Origin: Curvularia sp. ZM96
Lineage: Eukaryota > Ascomycota > Dothideomycetes > Pleosporales > Pleosporaceae
Direction of reading: 5' to 3'
NCBI GenBank assembly: GCA_022457065.1
Contig: JAJGBQ010000003.1
Coordinates: forward strand, 2,480,001 to 2,544,000
DNA length: 64,000 nucleotides
Both the position numbers and the translations under genes were made by a program. This document shows, piece after piece, positions 32,940 to 43,631 of this stretch (position 1 is its first letter; the number at the start of each line of letters is the position of its first letter). A model generated the notes under the pieces. The model saw only the letters and a list, made by a program, of their open reading frames with translations, did no database searches and was not told where the DNA came from.

Positions 32940-33821
32940 GCAGAGTACATGTTTGGATGAATACAGTAATGTAGATGAGCAACTTTTGTGCTAAAGACTT
33001 TTAGCTTGATCATTTCTCATTGTCAGACGAGAACAACTCTACAGTGTTCTTACTTGTATATACAGTACTTACCTACTAGTACCTCTCCGAACCCAAGCCC
33101 ATCCCGCTCCACTCGACACACTTTCACAAGCTTCCACGCATCGACCGTGCCGCGCCTCCATGGCACCGGCACTTCACCCAAGCCCGACCTTGTCCCCTCA
33201 TGACGCTGACAAACCGCCGATCACTACGCGATCCATGTACCAGCTCCCACCAGTCTGAAAACAGCCTCGGACACGACTCGCCCGAAAGCCAAGGCCGGCA
33301 TACGCTCGCCTGTCCAATCCGGGGTTTGGAATCCTCCACTAAACGTCATTCCGCGGCTTTACCCCGACATCGTTAGCGCCGCCCCCAGATTACCCCAGCT
33401 TTAAGTGGCATCCCGCGTGATGATGGCGCGCGCACTGCATGCGGTTCAAGCGCCGGGGTAACCTTAGGTCTTTTGCAAATGCACGAACGAACGAACGGAC
33501 GGGGATGCATTAGCTTGCTCAGCATGGCAAGATGAGGGGAGGTTTCAACCTGGCTCGACTGACTCTGTTTCTTTTTTGCCGTGCGCGGGACCCGACAATC
33601 TCGCCGATTTGGTCTGTTGCTTTAGGGACGGGTTGAGGTCAGGTTACATTCGAGAGGCGGGGGAAACAAAACGTCCCTGCAGGACAGTCTTAATCGACTT
33701 CTTCCTCTTCTTCTCCTTCTATCCACCTGCTCTGCTGCGGCTTGTTGGCTGGTTAGTTAGCGCCTCAACACTCTTCGGACATATCAATTGCATTGTCACA
33801 GGCATATAGACTTCTACCATC
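32940..33821. other. Intergenic region, 0.9 kb
   Basis: 3' flank of the dehydrogenase and upstream region of the sugar transporter. It includes a short ACGA repeat near 33482-33497 and a C/T-rich leader (CTTCTTCCTCTTCTTCTCC) at about 33699-33720. No gene is seen. Confidence 0.5.
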
Positions 33822-35434
33822 ATGGGCTTCCTCAAGCGCCCGAAGCTGCGCAGTCGCGATGACCAGAGGACGCGTGCTGCAGAGCTTACGCTGAGAGAAA
33901 GTATTTACCCGCTCTGTCTGGTTACGATTCTCTTCTTCCTCTGGGTAAGCATTCACTCCATTGTAGCAGTGACAATGGTGTTGCTAACCACCTCCGCCTA
34001 CTCAGGGCTTTTCATACGGCCTCATCGACACACTCAACAAGCACTTTCAGATTCAGCTTGGAATCACGCGCGCTCGCTCCTCAGGCCTTCAAGCGGCGTA
34101 CTTTGGCGCGTACCCGCTGGCGTCTCTGGGCCACGCAAACTGGCTGCTGCGACACTGGGGATACAAGGCCACGTTCATCTGGGGTCTTACACTCTACGGC
34201 ATCGGCTCTCTGCTCGCATGGCCTTGCCTGGTCTACCGTTCGTTCGGTGGGTTCTGCGCTGCGATTTTTGTAATCGGCAATGGACTGGGCTCGCTGGAGA
34301 CAGCGGCAAACCCGTATCTTGCAGGTGTGTTTGGCAATAGTAGAAAAAAAAAAAGAAGAGACTGACAGACGGTAGTTTGCGGCCCGCCCAAGTACAGTGA
34401 GATCAGAATCAACATTGCGCAAGCCTTCAACGGCATTGGGACTGTCGTAGCGCCGGTGCTCGCATCGTACGTCTTCTTCAACAACGTGGGCACCGACCAG
34501 AAGTCACTGGAGAACGTGCAGTGGACGTACCTCGGTATCGCGTGTTTTGTCTTTGCGCTCGCTGTGGTGTACTACTTTACTGAGATTCCGGAGATCACTG
34601 GTATGGTTCACCCTGTAGCAAGCTTCAGTACATAACTGACATGGATTAGATGCCGATATGGCGTTTCAAGCCGAGACCACGCACGCTGGTACTGACGTCA
34701 AGCCGTTCCGCAAGCAGTACCGTCTTTTCCACGCGACATTTGCGCAGTTCTGCTACACTGGCGCACAGGTTGCGATTGCTGGAGCGTTCATCAACTACGT
34801 TACTGAGACGCGTGTAAACGCCAACGGGACACTAACAGACAGTGCGACGGCATCACGGTTCCTTGCGGGTGCACAGGGCGGTTTTACGCTCGGCCGGTTT
34901 GTGGGAAGTGCAGTCATGAAGTTTGTCAGGCCGCGCTGGGTGTTTTTCGTCTTCATGACCATGTGCATCGTCTTCACTATTCCGGCCATCACGGAGCGAG
35001 GCAACGCGGGCATGAGCATGCTGTACATGGTGCTTTTTTTCGAGAGCATCATCTTCCCGACCATTGTAGCGCTGGGAATGCGTGGCCTGGGCAAGTACTC
35101 GAAGCGCGGGTCTGGCTTCATTGTCGCGGGTGTCGCTGGTGGTGCTGTGGTGCCGCCGCTGCTGTTTGGAGCCAGCGACTCGCTTGGAAAACCGAGGCCG
35201 CTCGAGGGCTACGCTCCCACTGCCACCGCAATGACAGTTCCATTGGCCTTTTTTGTGGCGGCATGGAGTTATGCGTTTTGTGTTAACTTTGTGCCGGCGT
35301 ACAGGAACGTTGCCGACAAGTTTTCAACGGCCGAGATTGGCATTACCAACGCGCACGCCGACGATCCAGAGCACCAGGCTGTGCACAGCGACGGGGACAA
35401 GGGAGTGCTGCCAGAACACACTGAGAAATCATAG
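33822..35434 (+). CDS. MFS transporter, fucose-permease (FHS) type
   Basis: Four exons: 33822..33944, 34006..34324, 34376..34600 and 34650..35434, with introns of 61, 51 and 49 bp. The product is 483 aa. It has the usual two halves of about six membrane spans and a cytosolic loop around residues 220-245. The first span is followed by GFSYGLIDTLNKHFQ, and then QAAYFGAYPLASL, ETAANPYLAVCG and RINIAQAFNGIGTVVAP. These are signature stretches of the L-fucose:H+ symporter / glucose-galactose permease group. The second half opens with FAQFCYTGAQVAIAGAFINY. The substrate is most likely a sugar or sugar-like solute taken up with protons at the plasma membrane; which sugar cannot be read from the sequence. 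The third intron starts after an in-frame Gly/Asp codon split. Confidence 0.9.
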
Positions 35435-36364
35435 GGTGGACTGAGAACTGTGAATGGTAAGGGGTATTAGGACCGTGGAAGATGAACGGCGGCAGGAGGT
35501 TAGAAAGGTGCTGTAGTGTGTATTGCAACAAGACAATTCAAGTGTTGAAGTCATGACGGCGCGAAACGGGCCAGGATGATGTGAGGCTTTGCTGACATGA
35601 CGGGACCGGTGGCTGAGGATGCGGTCGAGTGACAGCGCCCCGAAGAATACGCGGCCCCCGCAATGCAGTACGAGACGGCCCCGCGTGCAGCAACACAACG
35701 GCCATGGCGAGGTGAGTGAGGATGCAGACAATGGTGGTGACTGCGCGAAGTCTACGTAGATACTGTTTCAGGTAGGCGAATGCGACGATCGCTAGTAGCA
35801 AAGGCGGCGCATAGTCGTTTTGGAGCAATGTCAGCACCCGCCGGGTTACGCGTCTTTGAGTTGTAGGTGACGAGGAAGACGAAGGATTTGGACGCTTTGG
35901 GACAAGTTTGAACGCAGGTGGATAGGCGGAATGGATCTGCCGTCGCCTAGATAGAGTTGGGGGTTTGCTGCGCACTCAGCTGGCGACGGCACAGGCGACA
36001 ATGGCGAGATGGACAGCAAGGCGCAGAGGACGAGGCGGCGAATGGGCTGGTGCCGATAGATGCAGGTGGTGGCGACTGTCCTGTAGTATGATGTCCTGTA
36101 GTGTGATGTTACCGGTACCGTGTCCAGGGTCTGGTGGGAGTTTGTGGGCGAGGGCACGGGCACGGGCAGCTCCACGTCCTCCCGCAGGTGCCGAGCAGCC
36201 GTGTGTGCCTGGCGAACGAGGGCGACACCGTGAGACGAGAGAGTAAGACCAAGCCTGGCGCTCTTCGTTCGACTCGACCAATTCACTCTCTCCTCCACCA
36301 CCCCTCTCCCCGCCGCGTCGCATCGCCAATCTCGCCCCCCGCCAGCACGAAGAATGCGGTGGTC
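35435..36364. other. Intergenic region, 0.9 kb
   Basis: No supported gene; open frames on the minus strand are low-complexity. A direct repeat of about 15 bp (GTCCTGTAGTATGAT / GTCCTGTAGTGTGAT) occurs near 36078-36107. The end is the upstream region of the glycosyltransferase. Confidence 0.45.
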
Positions 36365-39300
36365 ATGGACAGGAAGGCCCTCTTCTTCCCGTGGTAAGCG
36401 CGACGCTCTCCCTCCATGATGCCGTACGGTACCGTACTGACCACCACTCAGCGGCCTCGTCCTAGCATCTGCCTATCTGAGCACCGCAACGCCCATAGAC
36501 TACTCGTTTGCCCTCGACAAGCCCCTGCACACAGTCGCTATCCTGCTGCTCCTGACCGGCCTCGCGCTCGTCGCCGCCGAGGCCTGGTCGTCCCGTCGCC
36601 GACATCATCCCCATCACTATCACCACCATCCCTCCCAGCCGCCCACCGCAACCTATGTCGCATTCGCTCTCAACAATGTCCAGACCCGCCACCCCGGCGA
36701 GGAGGTTTGGACAGAGGCCGGACAGCATGCCCCCCGCAGAGCATGGAGCCTGAGGGCCGTCGGCGCCTTGTTGGCCGTACTGCTCTTCGCCCTGTGCGGT
36801 CGCATCGCCATTTTCTACAATGTCACCAGGCATGTCGAGTGCACTGGACCACCGGCCTTGGTGCGCATGACTCCACCCCCTTCTCTGCCAGAACAAACCG
36901 ACTAACTAAGCCAGGCCTTCCTCCCGCTCGTCGTCGCTCTCTACCACAGCATCCGTCATCCCAGCCAGCGCCAGTACCCCGCCTGGAGTGCTGACACTCG
37001 CACGCGCTCACCACTCGACCGCGTCTTTGGCTTCGTCTTCAATGGCTCCACGCGCTACATCATTCCTTCCCTTCTGCTCGCCATCAGCAGCTTTCTCGTC
37101 AGCATCAAGTCGTCTGCTTTGCGTTCCACGTACATCTGCCCCATTGCAAACTCGGCCGCAACCACCATTCCTTCGCTACAGTTCGTTGCCTTCTTATTAG
37201 ACTGCCTGATCCTCCAGGCCCTCTACCGCTTAGTCGACGATGGCATCTCCGAGCCCGACGACTGGTCCATCCTCCTTCGGGACGGCACCTCCAACCACGT
37301 CTTGGTTGGATTGACTTTTATTGTAAGCTGCTGCACTGCCCAGTCTTACCCGACCTTGAATACTAACCACTACCAGGCATCCTCCTTGGTTCTTGTTGTC
37401 GCGGGCATCGTCATTTACCCGGCAATGCCAGAGCACCGCGAGTGGATGCTTTCGTTTTCTTCCGAGTATCTCCTTGGTCTTTTGCGTTTATCGTTGATGA
37501 TACCCTTTACGACGTTATGTTTTATAAAATCCGTACGTTCCTTCCTACCCTGTCTCTAAGATCATTGCTCACCATATCTACAGGCTCGATTGTATGGCGT
37601 TATGAGCTCGGTGCTCACTGTTGCATTTTCTTCTGCATATATTGGCGTTCTTCGTGCACTAGGGACCGGCGTGTCCCACGCGTTCCCACCAAAGTCCACT
37701 GTTGGACTGGTCTTGTGTTTGACATTGCTTACCATCGCACTCATCATTCATTTGCTAACAGATACCAACATCGAAACCCGCATTCGCTCCAAGGTGCCAC
37801 TCCGCTTGGGTAGAAACCAGTCAGCCACGTTTGTTGTTCTCCTCATCGCTTTTTCCATCGGCGTGGTTGTGTACCGTCGACAAGGACCAGTGCTTGAACA
37901 CCCCATCACTACCCTGATCGACATTGCTGCAGTGCAACACAACAAGTGGGCTTCTCAAGCATACCGGAGCAACTCACTGGCCCAAGCTGTAGTACATTAC
38001 CGCCAGCGCTACAACCGTGACCCGCCACCCAATTTCGACAAATGGTACGATTTTGCCATTAGCCGTAACTGCATAGTAATCGACGACTACGACAATATCG
38101 AGCAGGATTTGGCACCCTTTTCGTCCTTCAATCCCGACGACTTGCGCTTGCGCACCGCAACGGTTCTGGCCACACACGAGGCTGTCGGTGGTATCCGCAT
38201 AAGAGACGGAAGGGCAGAAGTATTTGACAACGTCGAAGAAGTGCACCGTGAGACAATGGGCGGCGTCGTTGCTATGATTCAGAAGTTTGCCGAATTCCTT
38301 CCGGATATGGATCTGGCCATCAACTTGCAGGATGAAAGTCGTGTGGCGGTTCCCTATGAGCGTCTACAGGACGCGCTGGATAACCCGCAGCCTTATCCTG
38401 TGTCTGAGCCGACTAGATCAGCCAAAGGTTTCAGTCCAGACCGTGCTGAGAAGTGGGCACACATCGATCGTATCAGGACTGATCCAGATTTCTTTGAAGA
38501 CGCTCGGTCGAAGCCTGTTTTCGAGACATATGGCTCAGTCGCCTGTCCGCCCGACTCGCGAGCGCGCAAAGAGCGTCATTGGAACACAAGGACATTTTGT
38601 CACACCTGCACGCAGAGTCATTCCATGGGCGCATTCGTTGCCAATTGGACTCTGTCAGCGGATCCTTGCCATCAGCCTGACCTTGCAAATCTCCACGGCA
38701 TGTACCTCAGCCCGTCGAACCTAATGGGTACCCACGATATCGTTCCAATCTTCAGCCAGAGTCGCGCTCCTGGGTTCGTTGACATTCGGTACCCTTCACC
38801 CTCAAGCTATGCAGAAAAGAACAAGTATGGCTTCGACGAGAAATCGCCTGACCCTCGCTTTGTGGACAAGCTGGATGTGCTTTTCTGGCGCGGTACGACT
38901 ACCGAAGGTGCGGCCTCGTATGGAACTTGGAAAGGCATGCTTCGCCAGCGACTTGTACATCTCATGAACAACGAAACTTCGCGCCAGCCCATTCTCCTGC
39001 CCAAGACAGACCACAGCGGTCACTTCGAATACATGCTCAAGCGCACGGCCGATATCAAGAGGTTTCTCGAAACCAAGACTGATGTCCGTCTCATTGGCCC
39101 CATCGCCCGTTGCACCGGCCAGGACTGCATTGATCAAACAACCGAGTTTGGATTTGGCGATCCCATCGACTTCAAGCAACACTGGCGCTATCGTTATCTC
39201 TTCGATACAGACGGCGCCGGCCTCTCCAGCCGCTTCATTCCCTTTCTACAGTCAAACTCGGTCGTCTTCAAAGCCGCCCTCTTTCGCGAATGGTACGAGG

Positions 39301-39641
39301 GCCGCCTCACGGCCTGGAAACACTTTGTCCCCGTCGACATCCGCCTGCACGACCTTTTCTCCAGCCTCGCGTACTTTGGCGGCTATGGCGTCGAGGAGCG
39401 CAACAAGCGTATGATGGAGGGCCACATCAAGGCCGCAGAGAAGATTGCACGGGACGGCAAAGTGTGGACGGAAAAGGTGCTGAGAAAGGAGGACATGGAG
39501 ATTTACATGTTTCGCCTTTTGTTAGAGTGGGGCAGGTTGACGGATGATGCGAGGACAGAGGTGGGGTTTCGACTCGAGAAGGGACGCAGGGGTGATGAGG
39601 AGAGAGTGGGGAGCGTGGAGAGGGAAGTGCAGGAGTTGTGA
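36365..39641 (+). CDS. Multi-spanning GT90 (Cap10-type) glycosyltransferase
   Basis: Five exons: 36365..36393, 36452..36860, 36915..37322, 37377..37532 and 37584..39641; introns 58, 54, 54 and 51 bp. The product is 1,019 aa. The start is chosen because ATG 36365 gives phase 2, matching the acceptor at 36452; ATG 36354 does not. Residues 1 to about 400 contain ten or more hydrophobic spans. From about residue 430 a lumenal-type catalytic region follows, with KLDVLFWRGTTTEG near 765 and HWRYRYLFDTDGAGLSSRF near 868, then the SVVFKAALFREWY and WKHFVPVD stretches. These are the family-90 (DUF821/CAP10) signatures, as in the cryptococcal capsule protein Cap10 and related xylosyl/glucosyltransferases. 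A Golgi or ER membrane location is expected. Donor and acceptor sugars are unknown. The third intron is 54 bp and stop-free. Confidence 0.9.
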
Positions 39642-39845
39642 AGGTCGATAGCTGAACTGGATCCTTCTTTATCAAGGCGTTTCGTTTGTTTCAGTGTTTG
39701 GAAATAGCATTTACATGGCGTTATTCTTTTCTTCTACTTCTTCTCCGTATAGACTTGCACATTATACCTGTCTATCTGTTTACTTCATTTTTCTGAGTTA
39801 TCCTCTTTTGCGCTAAAATCATCATTGTCATACAACAATGAATAC

Positions 39846-42350
39846 TCAACACCTCACCCTCCGCTTATGACTCGGACTATCCATCCAGCTCGCCTCATAC
39901 CCTCCGTCTTCCCCCACCTCTTCATCCTCACGGTCCACATCCCTCAAATCGATCCCCGTCACGCCATCCGGGTCATCATCGCCCCCAGGACTCCAAACGG
40001 GACTCGTTGCAATCTTCGGCCGAGACTTGAACACCCGGTCATATTCAATTTCGTCGCTGAATAGCTGTTCTGTCGGAGTGCGCTCGAGGCTCCTGCCGTC
40101 GTCGTCGTCTTCTTCCAAGGCTTCTTCAATTGACTTGCGGTTGCGCGGCGGGGTGTCGAATTGGTTGACAGGGTGGAGGCTCTGTCTACCGCTGCTGCTT
40201 TTGCGCGTTTCCTTCTGCTGGTTGGATAGGGTCCTGCGGGGAAGAGATTGCGTGGCTGCTATGCTGAGCCGTGTGCGTTCGATGAGATCTGCCTGGCGAT
40301 TGACATCTTCAGATGGCATGGAGGGTATTGGGGGTGGTGCCATGCTAGGTAAGGCTGGCGACTCGAGGACTGGCTCGAAAGAATTGGTGCGGGACATGGT
40401 CAGACGTGTTCGTTCGAGCAGGGATAGGGACATGCGTGGCTGGGGTTTCTTGACGGGGGAGGGAGTTGCGTTGCCGATCGAGTCGATGATCTGGTCGGCC
40501 ATGGCTTCTTCGGGGTTGAGCATTGGCGGTTCAAATGTTGGGATTGGACCCTGCAACGGATACTGTGACGACGACTCCGAGGCATCTTCTTTTGATGCTT
40601 TTGGTGAGGGAGACGCTTGTTGTACTGTGAGAGTAACGGTGGTTTCAGGGCTCTCAATAGATGATGCCTCATTTTCACGGAGTGGCGTGGGCGGCATAGC
40701 GTCTGGTGCTGGTCTATTCTCATAATGAGTCTCTGCGGGTGACTCGACATCACGGGGGACCGGAGGCGAGCTGCGAAGTGCAGAAGCGTGACCAACAAGT
40801 GTCGCGTCTGAATCGATTGGTGTAGACACTGGTGGAAGGTGTTGTGACGGTCGAGCCAGGGTAGGTACTTTGTGCAAAGAATTCGGTCTTGATAGATGCT
40901 TGGGCTTAGGAGGAACAACTGGGCTGGTCGGAGATCCTGGTACCGATTCGGATAGGGTCTGCTTCCTCCTTGGAACCGGCGATTGCACTTCTTTTGCTGG
41001 AGAGGTACGCCTTTTTGGCAGGATGGTTGATATGGGGCCTGCTCGAACCCTTCCGGCATGTGACAGCTCAATGTCCATGTCAGATAAAATGTCGCGATAC
41101 TCTGCTCGCATTGCCGGACGCTTGATTGTCGCTTGCTCCACCTTTTGTTTCGAAGATGGTAGCTGATATTGCGAGTGAGCGTCAAATTTGAGTTCCTTGA
41201 TAGGCGCGATGCCTCTTGAACTTGATTTGTGGTCTTTTCCAGAGGCATCGTTCTGCAGCTCATTATGGAATGCTTTCCACTTTTGCAGCCGTGCTTGTTG
41301 CTCCTGCACCCTCGACTGTAGATTCTCCAGTAGCCCAGTCTCTGGTGCAACATCTTCAAGCTTCCGCCCTTTCTCTACCATATACCAAACCTTGTCAAAC
41401 CGGCTACCCAGGAAAGCGTCTTCTGCCTGAACATCATCGCCATGCAGCATGACATTTAGCCATTTTTGATTGCCTATCCAGTTATCTTTCAACTGTCTCT
41501 TGACATTGTCCGCCTCCTTTTGTGATACTGCAGGCTTTTGTGCTCGGGGTGTGTCTTTGCACTTGCGTATACGGCGATTGATGTCTTCTGCCTTTCTGTG
41601 CAACAGCGCTTCAAAGTCCATATACTTTCTTCTTTTCTCTTCTTTCTTTTTAAGCACATTGGCCAGTGCTGCCTTGTGTGCAATAGCAAGCGGAAGCAAG
41701 GACTGCTGCTGATAGACCGGAAGCATCGGCGCTGTCGCCAGCTTTCTTGCGACTGCTTGATTTTCACTTGCTCCATCCCGTGCTGCAAGAACTTTTTTGA
41801 GGACGGCATTTGAGAATACGGCCATGACCTCGTAGAACTTTTCGCCCTTACATTCGTCTAGCATTGTTTTTCTTAAAACTGTCTCCCTTCCGAGAACCCC
41901 ATTCTTTTTCAACTCATTCAAGCATCGGTACAACGCAGCGCGGAGATTTAACGATTGGAGTGGCTCAAGGGGTGGAAAGAAAGGCTGAAGTTTCTGTAGT
42001 TGTGTTAAAGGTATACCAAAGATTTATCGCTCACTCAAGTATACCTGCGCAGTCTCATTGGGATCCCAAATCTCAAACAACCGGAACAAGGCCCACTCCG
42101 TTCCAGCGATTCTCTGCCGCTGGTCTGCATTCTTCCCCGAGAAAGTTTGCACAGTGATATCAGGCCAATCTTGCCGCATATCAAAGTCCAGCAATCGCAG
42201 GTTGGTCACAAAAAGCCTGATATCAGACGCCGGCATGGGGTTCAATTGCTGCGGCTTCGCATTGTTTGTTTTGACCGACATGGTGCGCGCATGTCCACTG
42301 GCAGTAGTGGTCGTGGTGGTCGTTGAGGAAGCCGAAGTGGTGCGAGACAT
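39846..42350 (-). CDS. HAUS6: HAUS augmin-like complex subunit 6
   Basis: Exons on the minus strand: 42350..42045 and 41993..39846, with a 51-bp intron GTATAC..CTACAG. The product is 817 aa. After a Ser/Thr-rich start, the N-terminal domain reads DIRLFVTNLRLLDFD, WALFRLFEIWDPNET and, across the splice, KLQPFFPPLEPLQSLNLRAAL, then ELKKNGVLGRE. This is the HAUS6 N-terminal pattern. A predicted coiled-coil part follows (residues about 190-370, rich in Lys/Glu/Gln), then a long disordered Ser/Pro tail with repeated LLERTRL / LIERTRL motifs and an acidic end. Augmin recruits gamma-tubulin to spindle microtubules to branch new ones. The start is taken as ATG 42350; upstream codons are open but lack an ATG. 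The promoter is shared with the divergent HD-domain gene. Confidence 0.82.
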
Positions 42351-42632
42351 GCTTGCAGCCGCAGAAGAGACATGCGCGCAACTGATTCTGTAAGAGTGTC
42401 TATGAGCTGGAGATGGTGCATGCGTGGTGTTGCGGTGTGACGGACCCCTGCACTGTTTGCCAAGGTGGACCCTATCGATAGGCGTGTTCGCGCTTGCTGA
42501 TCCTGGTTTGCCCTTTGTCACCGTCTTCCGCCTTCCTGTCACTGGCTAAACACTCTCCACGCCTCAGTGACGCATACAATTAAGCATTTATAAACCCACA
42601 CCCGTCCCAAGTTCTCAATCGGTATCGATATC
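42351..42632. promoter_or_regulatory. Bidirectional promoter region (HAUS6 / HD hydrolase)
   Basis: Only 282 bp separate the divergent ATGs. A TATA-like TTTATAAA lies at about 42588-42595, some 40 bp before the HD gene start, and CAGTGACGCA, an AP-1-like core, is 25 bp further upstream. No other gene fits here. Confidence 0.5.
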
Positions 42633-43487
42633 ATGGCAGTCGACGAAGCAACCCAGACCAATGGTGTTGCCGAGCCCAGCGCCGGCAAACTCGAAGCAAA
42701 GGATGCGCAAACCACAAAATGGACAGTTGAGAGCGGTATGTCATGAACAAGCAATGGCTCGTCCGTATGCGAAACCTCTCTCTTTCTCCTGGTATTCTTG
42801 TTGCAACTGTCTCACTAACATGCTCCTGCAGTCCTCGCAGACATAAAACCCCGCCATGCGGAACACACCGACTCACCCGTTCCCTTCTTCCACCTACTCG
42901 AGCGTCTCAAGACGACAAAACGGGCAGGATGGCGCCGCTTCGGCATCTCAGACTGTGAATCTATCGCCGACCATATGTACCGCATGAGTATCCTCACCAT
43001 GATGGCACCTGCGTCTCTGAGTTCGAAACTCGATATCCTAAAGTGCTGTCGCATGGCGGTCATTCACGACATGGCTGAGTCGCTGGTCGGCGATATCACC
43101 CCTGTAGACGATGTGAGCAAGGAGGAGAAGAGCCGCAGAGAAACCGAGACTATGGACTACATCTGCACGAACCTGTTGGGTCAGTTCAACGGAGGTCTCA
43201 ACGGACAAGATGTCCGCGCAATCTGGCAAGAGTATGAGGACAGCAAGACACCCGAGTCGCTCTTCGTCCACGACATCGACAAGATCGAGCTTTTGGTCCA
43301 GATGGTGGAATACGAGCGGAAATACCACTGCGAGAAGGACCTGGGCGAGTTCACGTGGGTCGCTGGGCGCATTCAGAGTGATGAGGTCATGATCTGGGCA
43401 AAGCAAATATTCCGTGAGAGGAAACAAATGTGGAAGGATGCAGGCAAGACGCCGACATGGAGAGCGAACACTGAACCTGTGGACTAA
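42633..43487 (+). CDS. HD-domain 5'-deoxynucleotidase (HDDC2/YGK1-like)
   Basis: Exons 42633..42735 and 42832..43487, with a 96-bp intron (GTATGT..CTGCAG). The product is 252 aa. After a variable N-terminus, the HD fold begins at FFHLLERLKTTKRAGW. SIADHMYRM supplies the first metal His (about 82). VIHDMAESLVGDITP supplies the His-Asp pair (about 113-114) with the catalytic Glu and Asp, and FVHDIDKIELLVQM the last Asp. The full H..HD..D metal set is intact. Such enzymes hydrolyse dNMPs to deoxynucleosides and phosphate in the cytosol. It is convergent with the 43632 gene, with 144 bp between stops. The upstream region is shared with HAUS6. Confidence 0.9.
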
Positions 43488-43631
43488 AGAAATTCAAGTA
43501 TGGCACCCAGTACGAAGTCATGAATAGGATGATGGTGTAAGGCACATAGACGGAGTAAGAGGATAGACAATTACATCAATTAGTATGCTGATATTCTATG
43601 GCTCCATGGCAACCTCAGCGTAATATGTACA

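Noticed and set aside
35538..36329. Minus-strand open frames before the GT90 gene
   Set aside because: Low-complexity, mutually overlapping and without domain signals; probably promoter DNA.
40400..41359. Long open frame on the minus strand, overlapping HAUS6 in another frame
   Set aside because: It is a Ser/Arg/His-rich shadow of the HAUS6 disordered tail.
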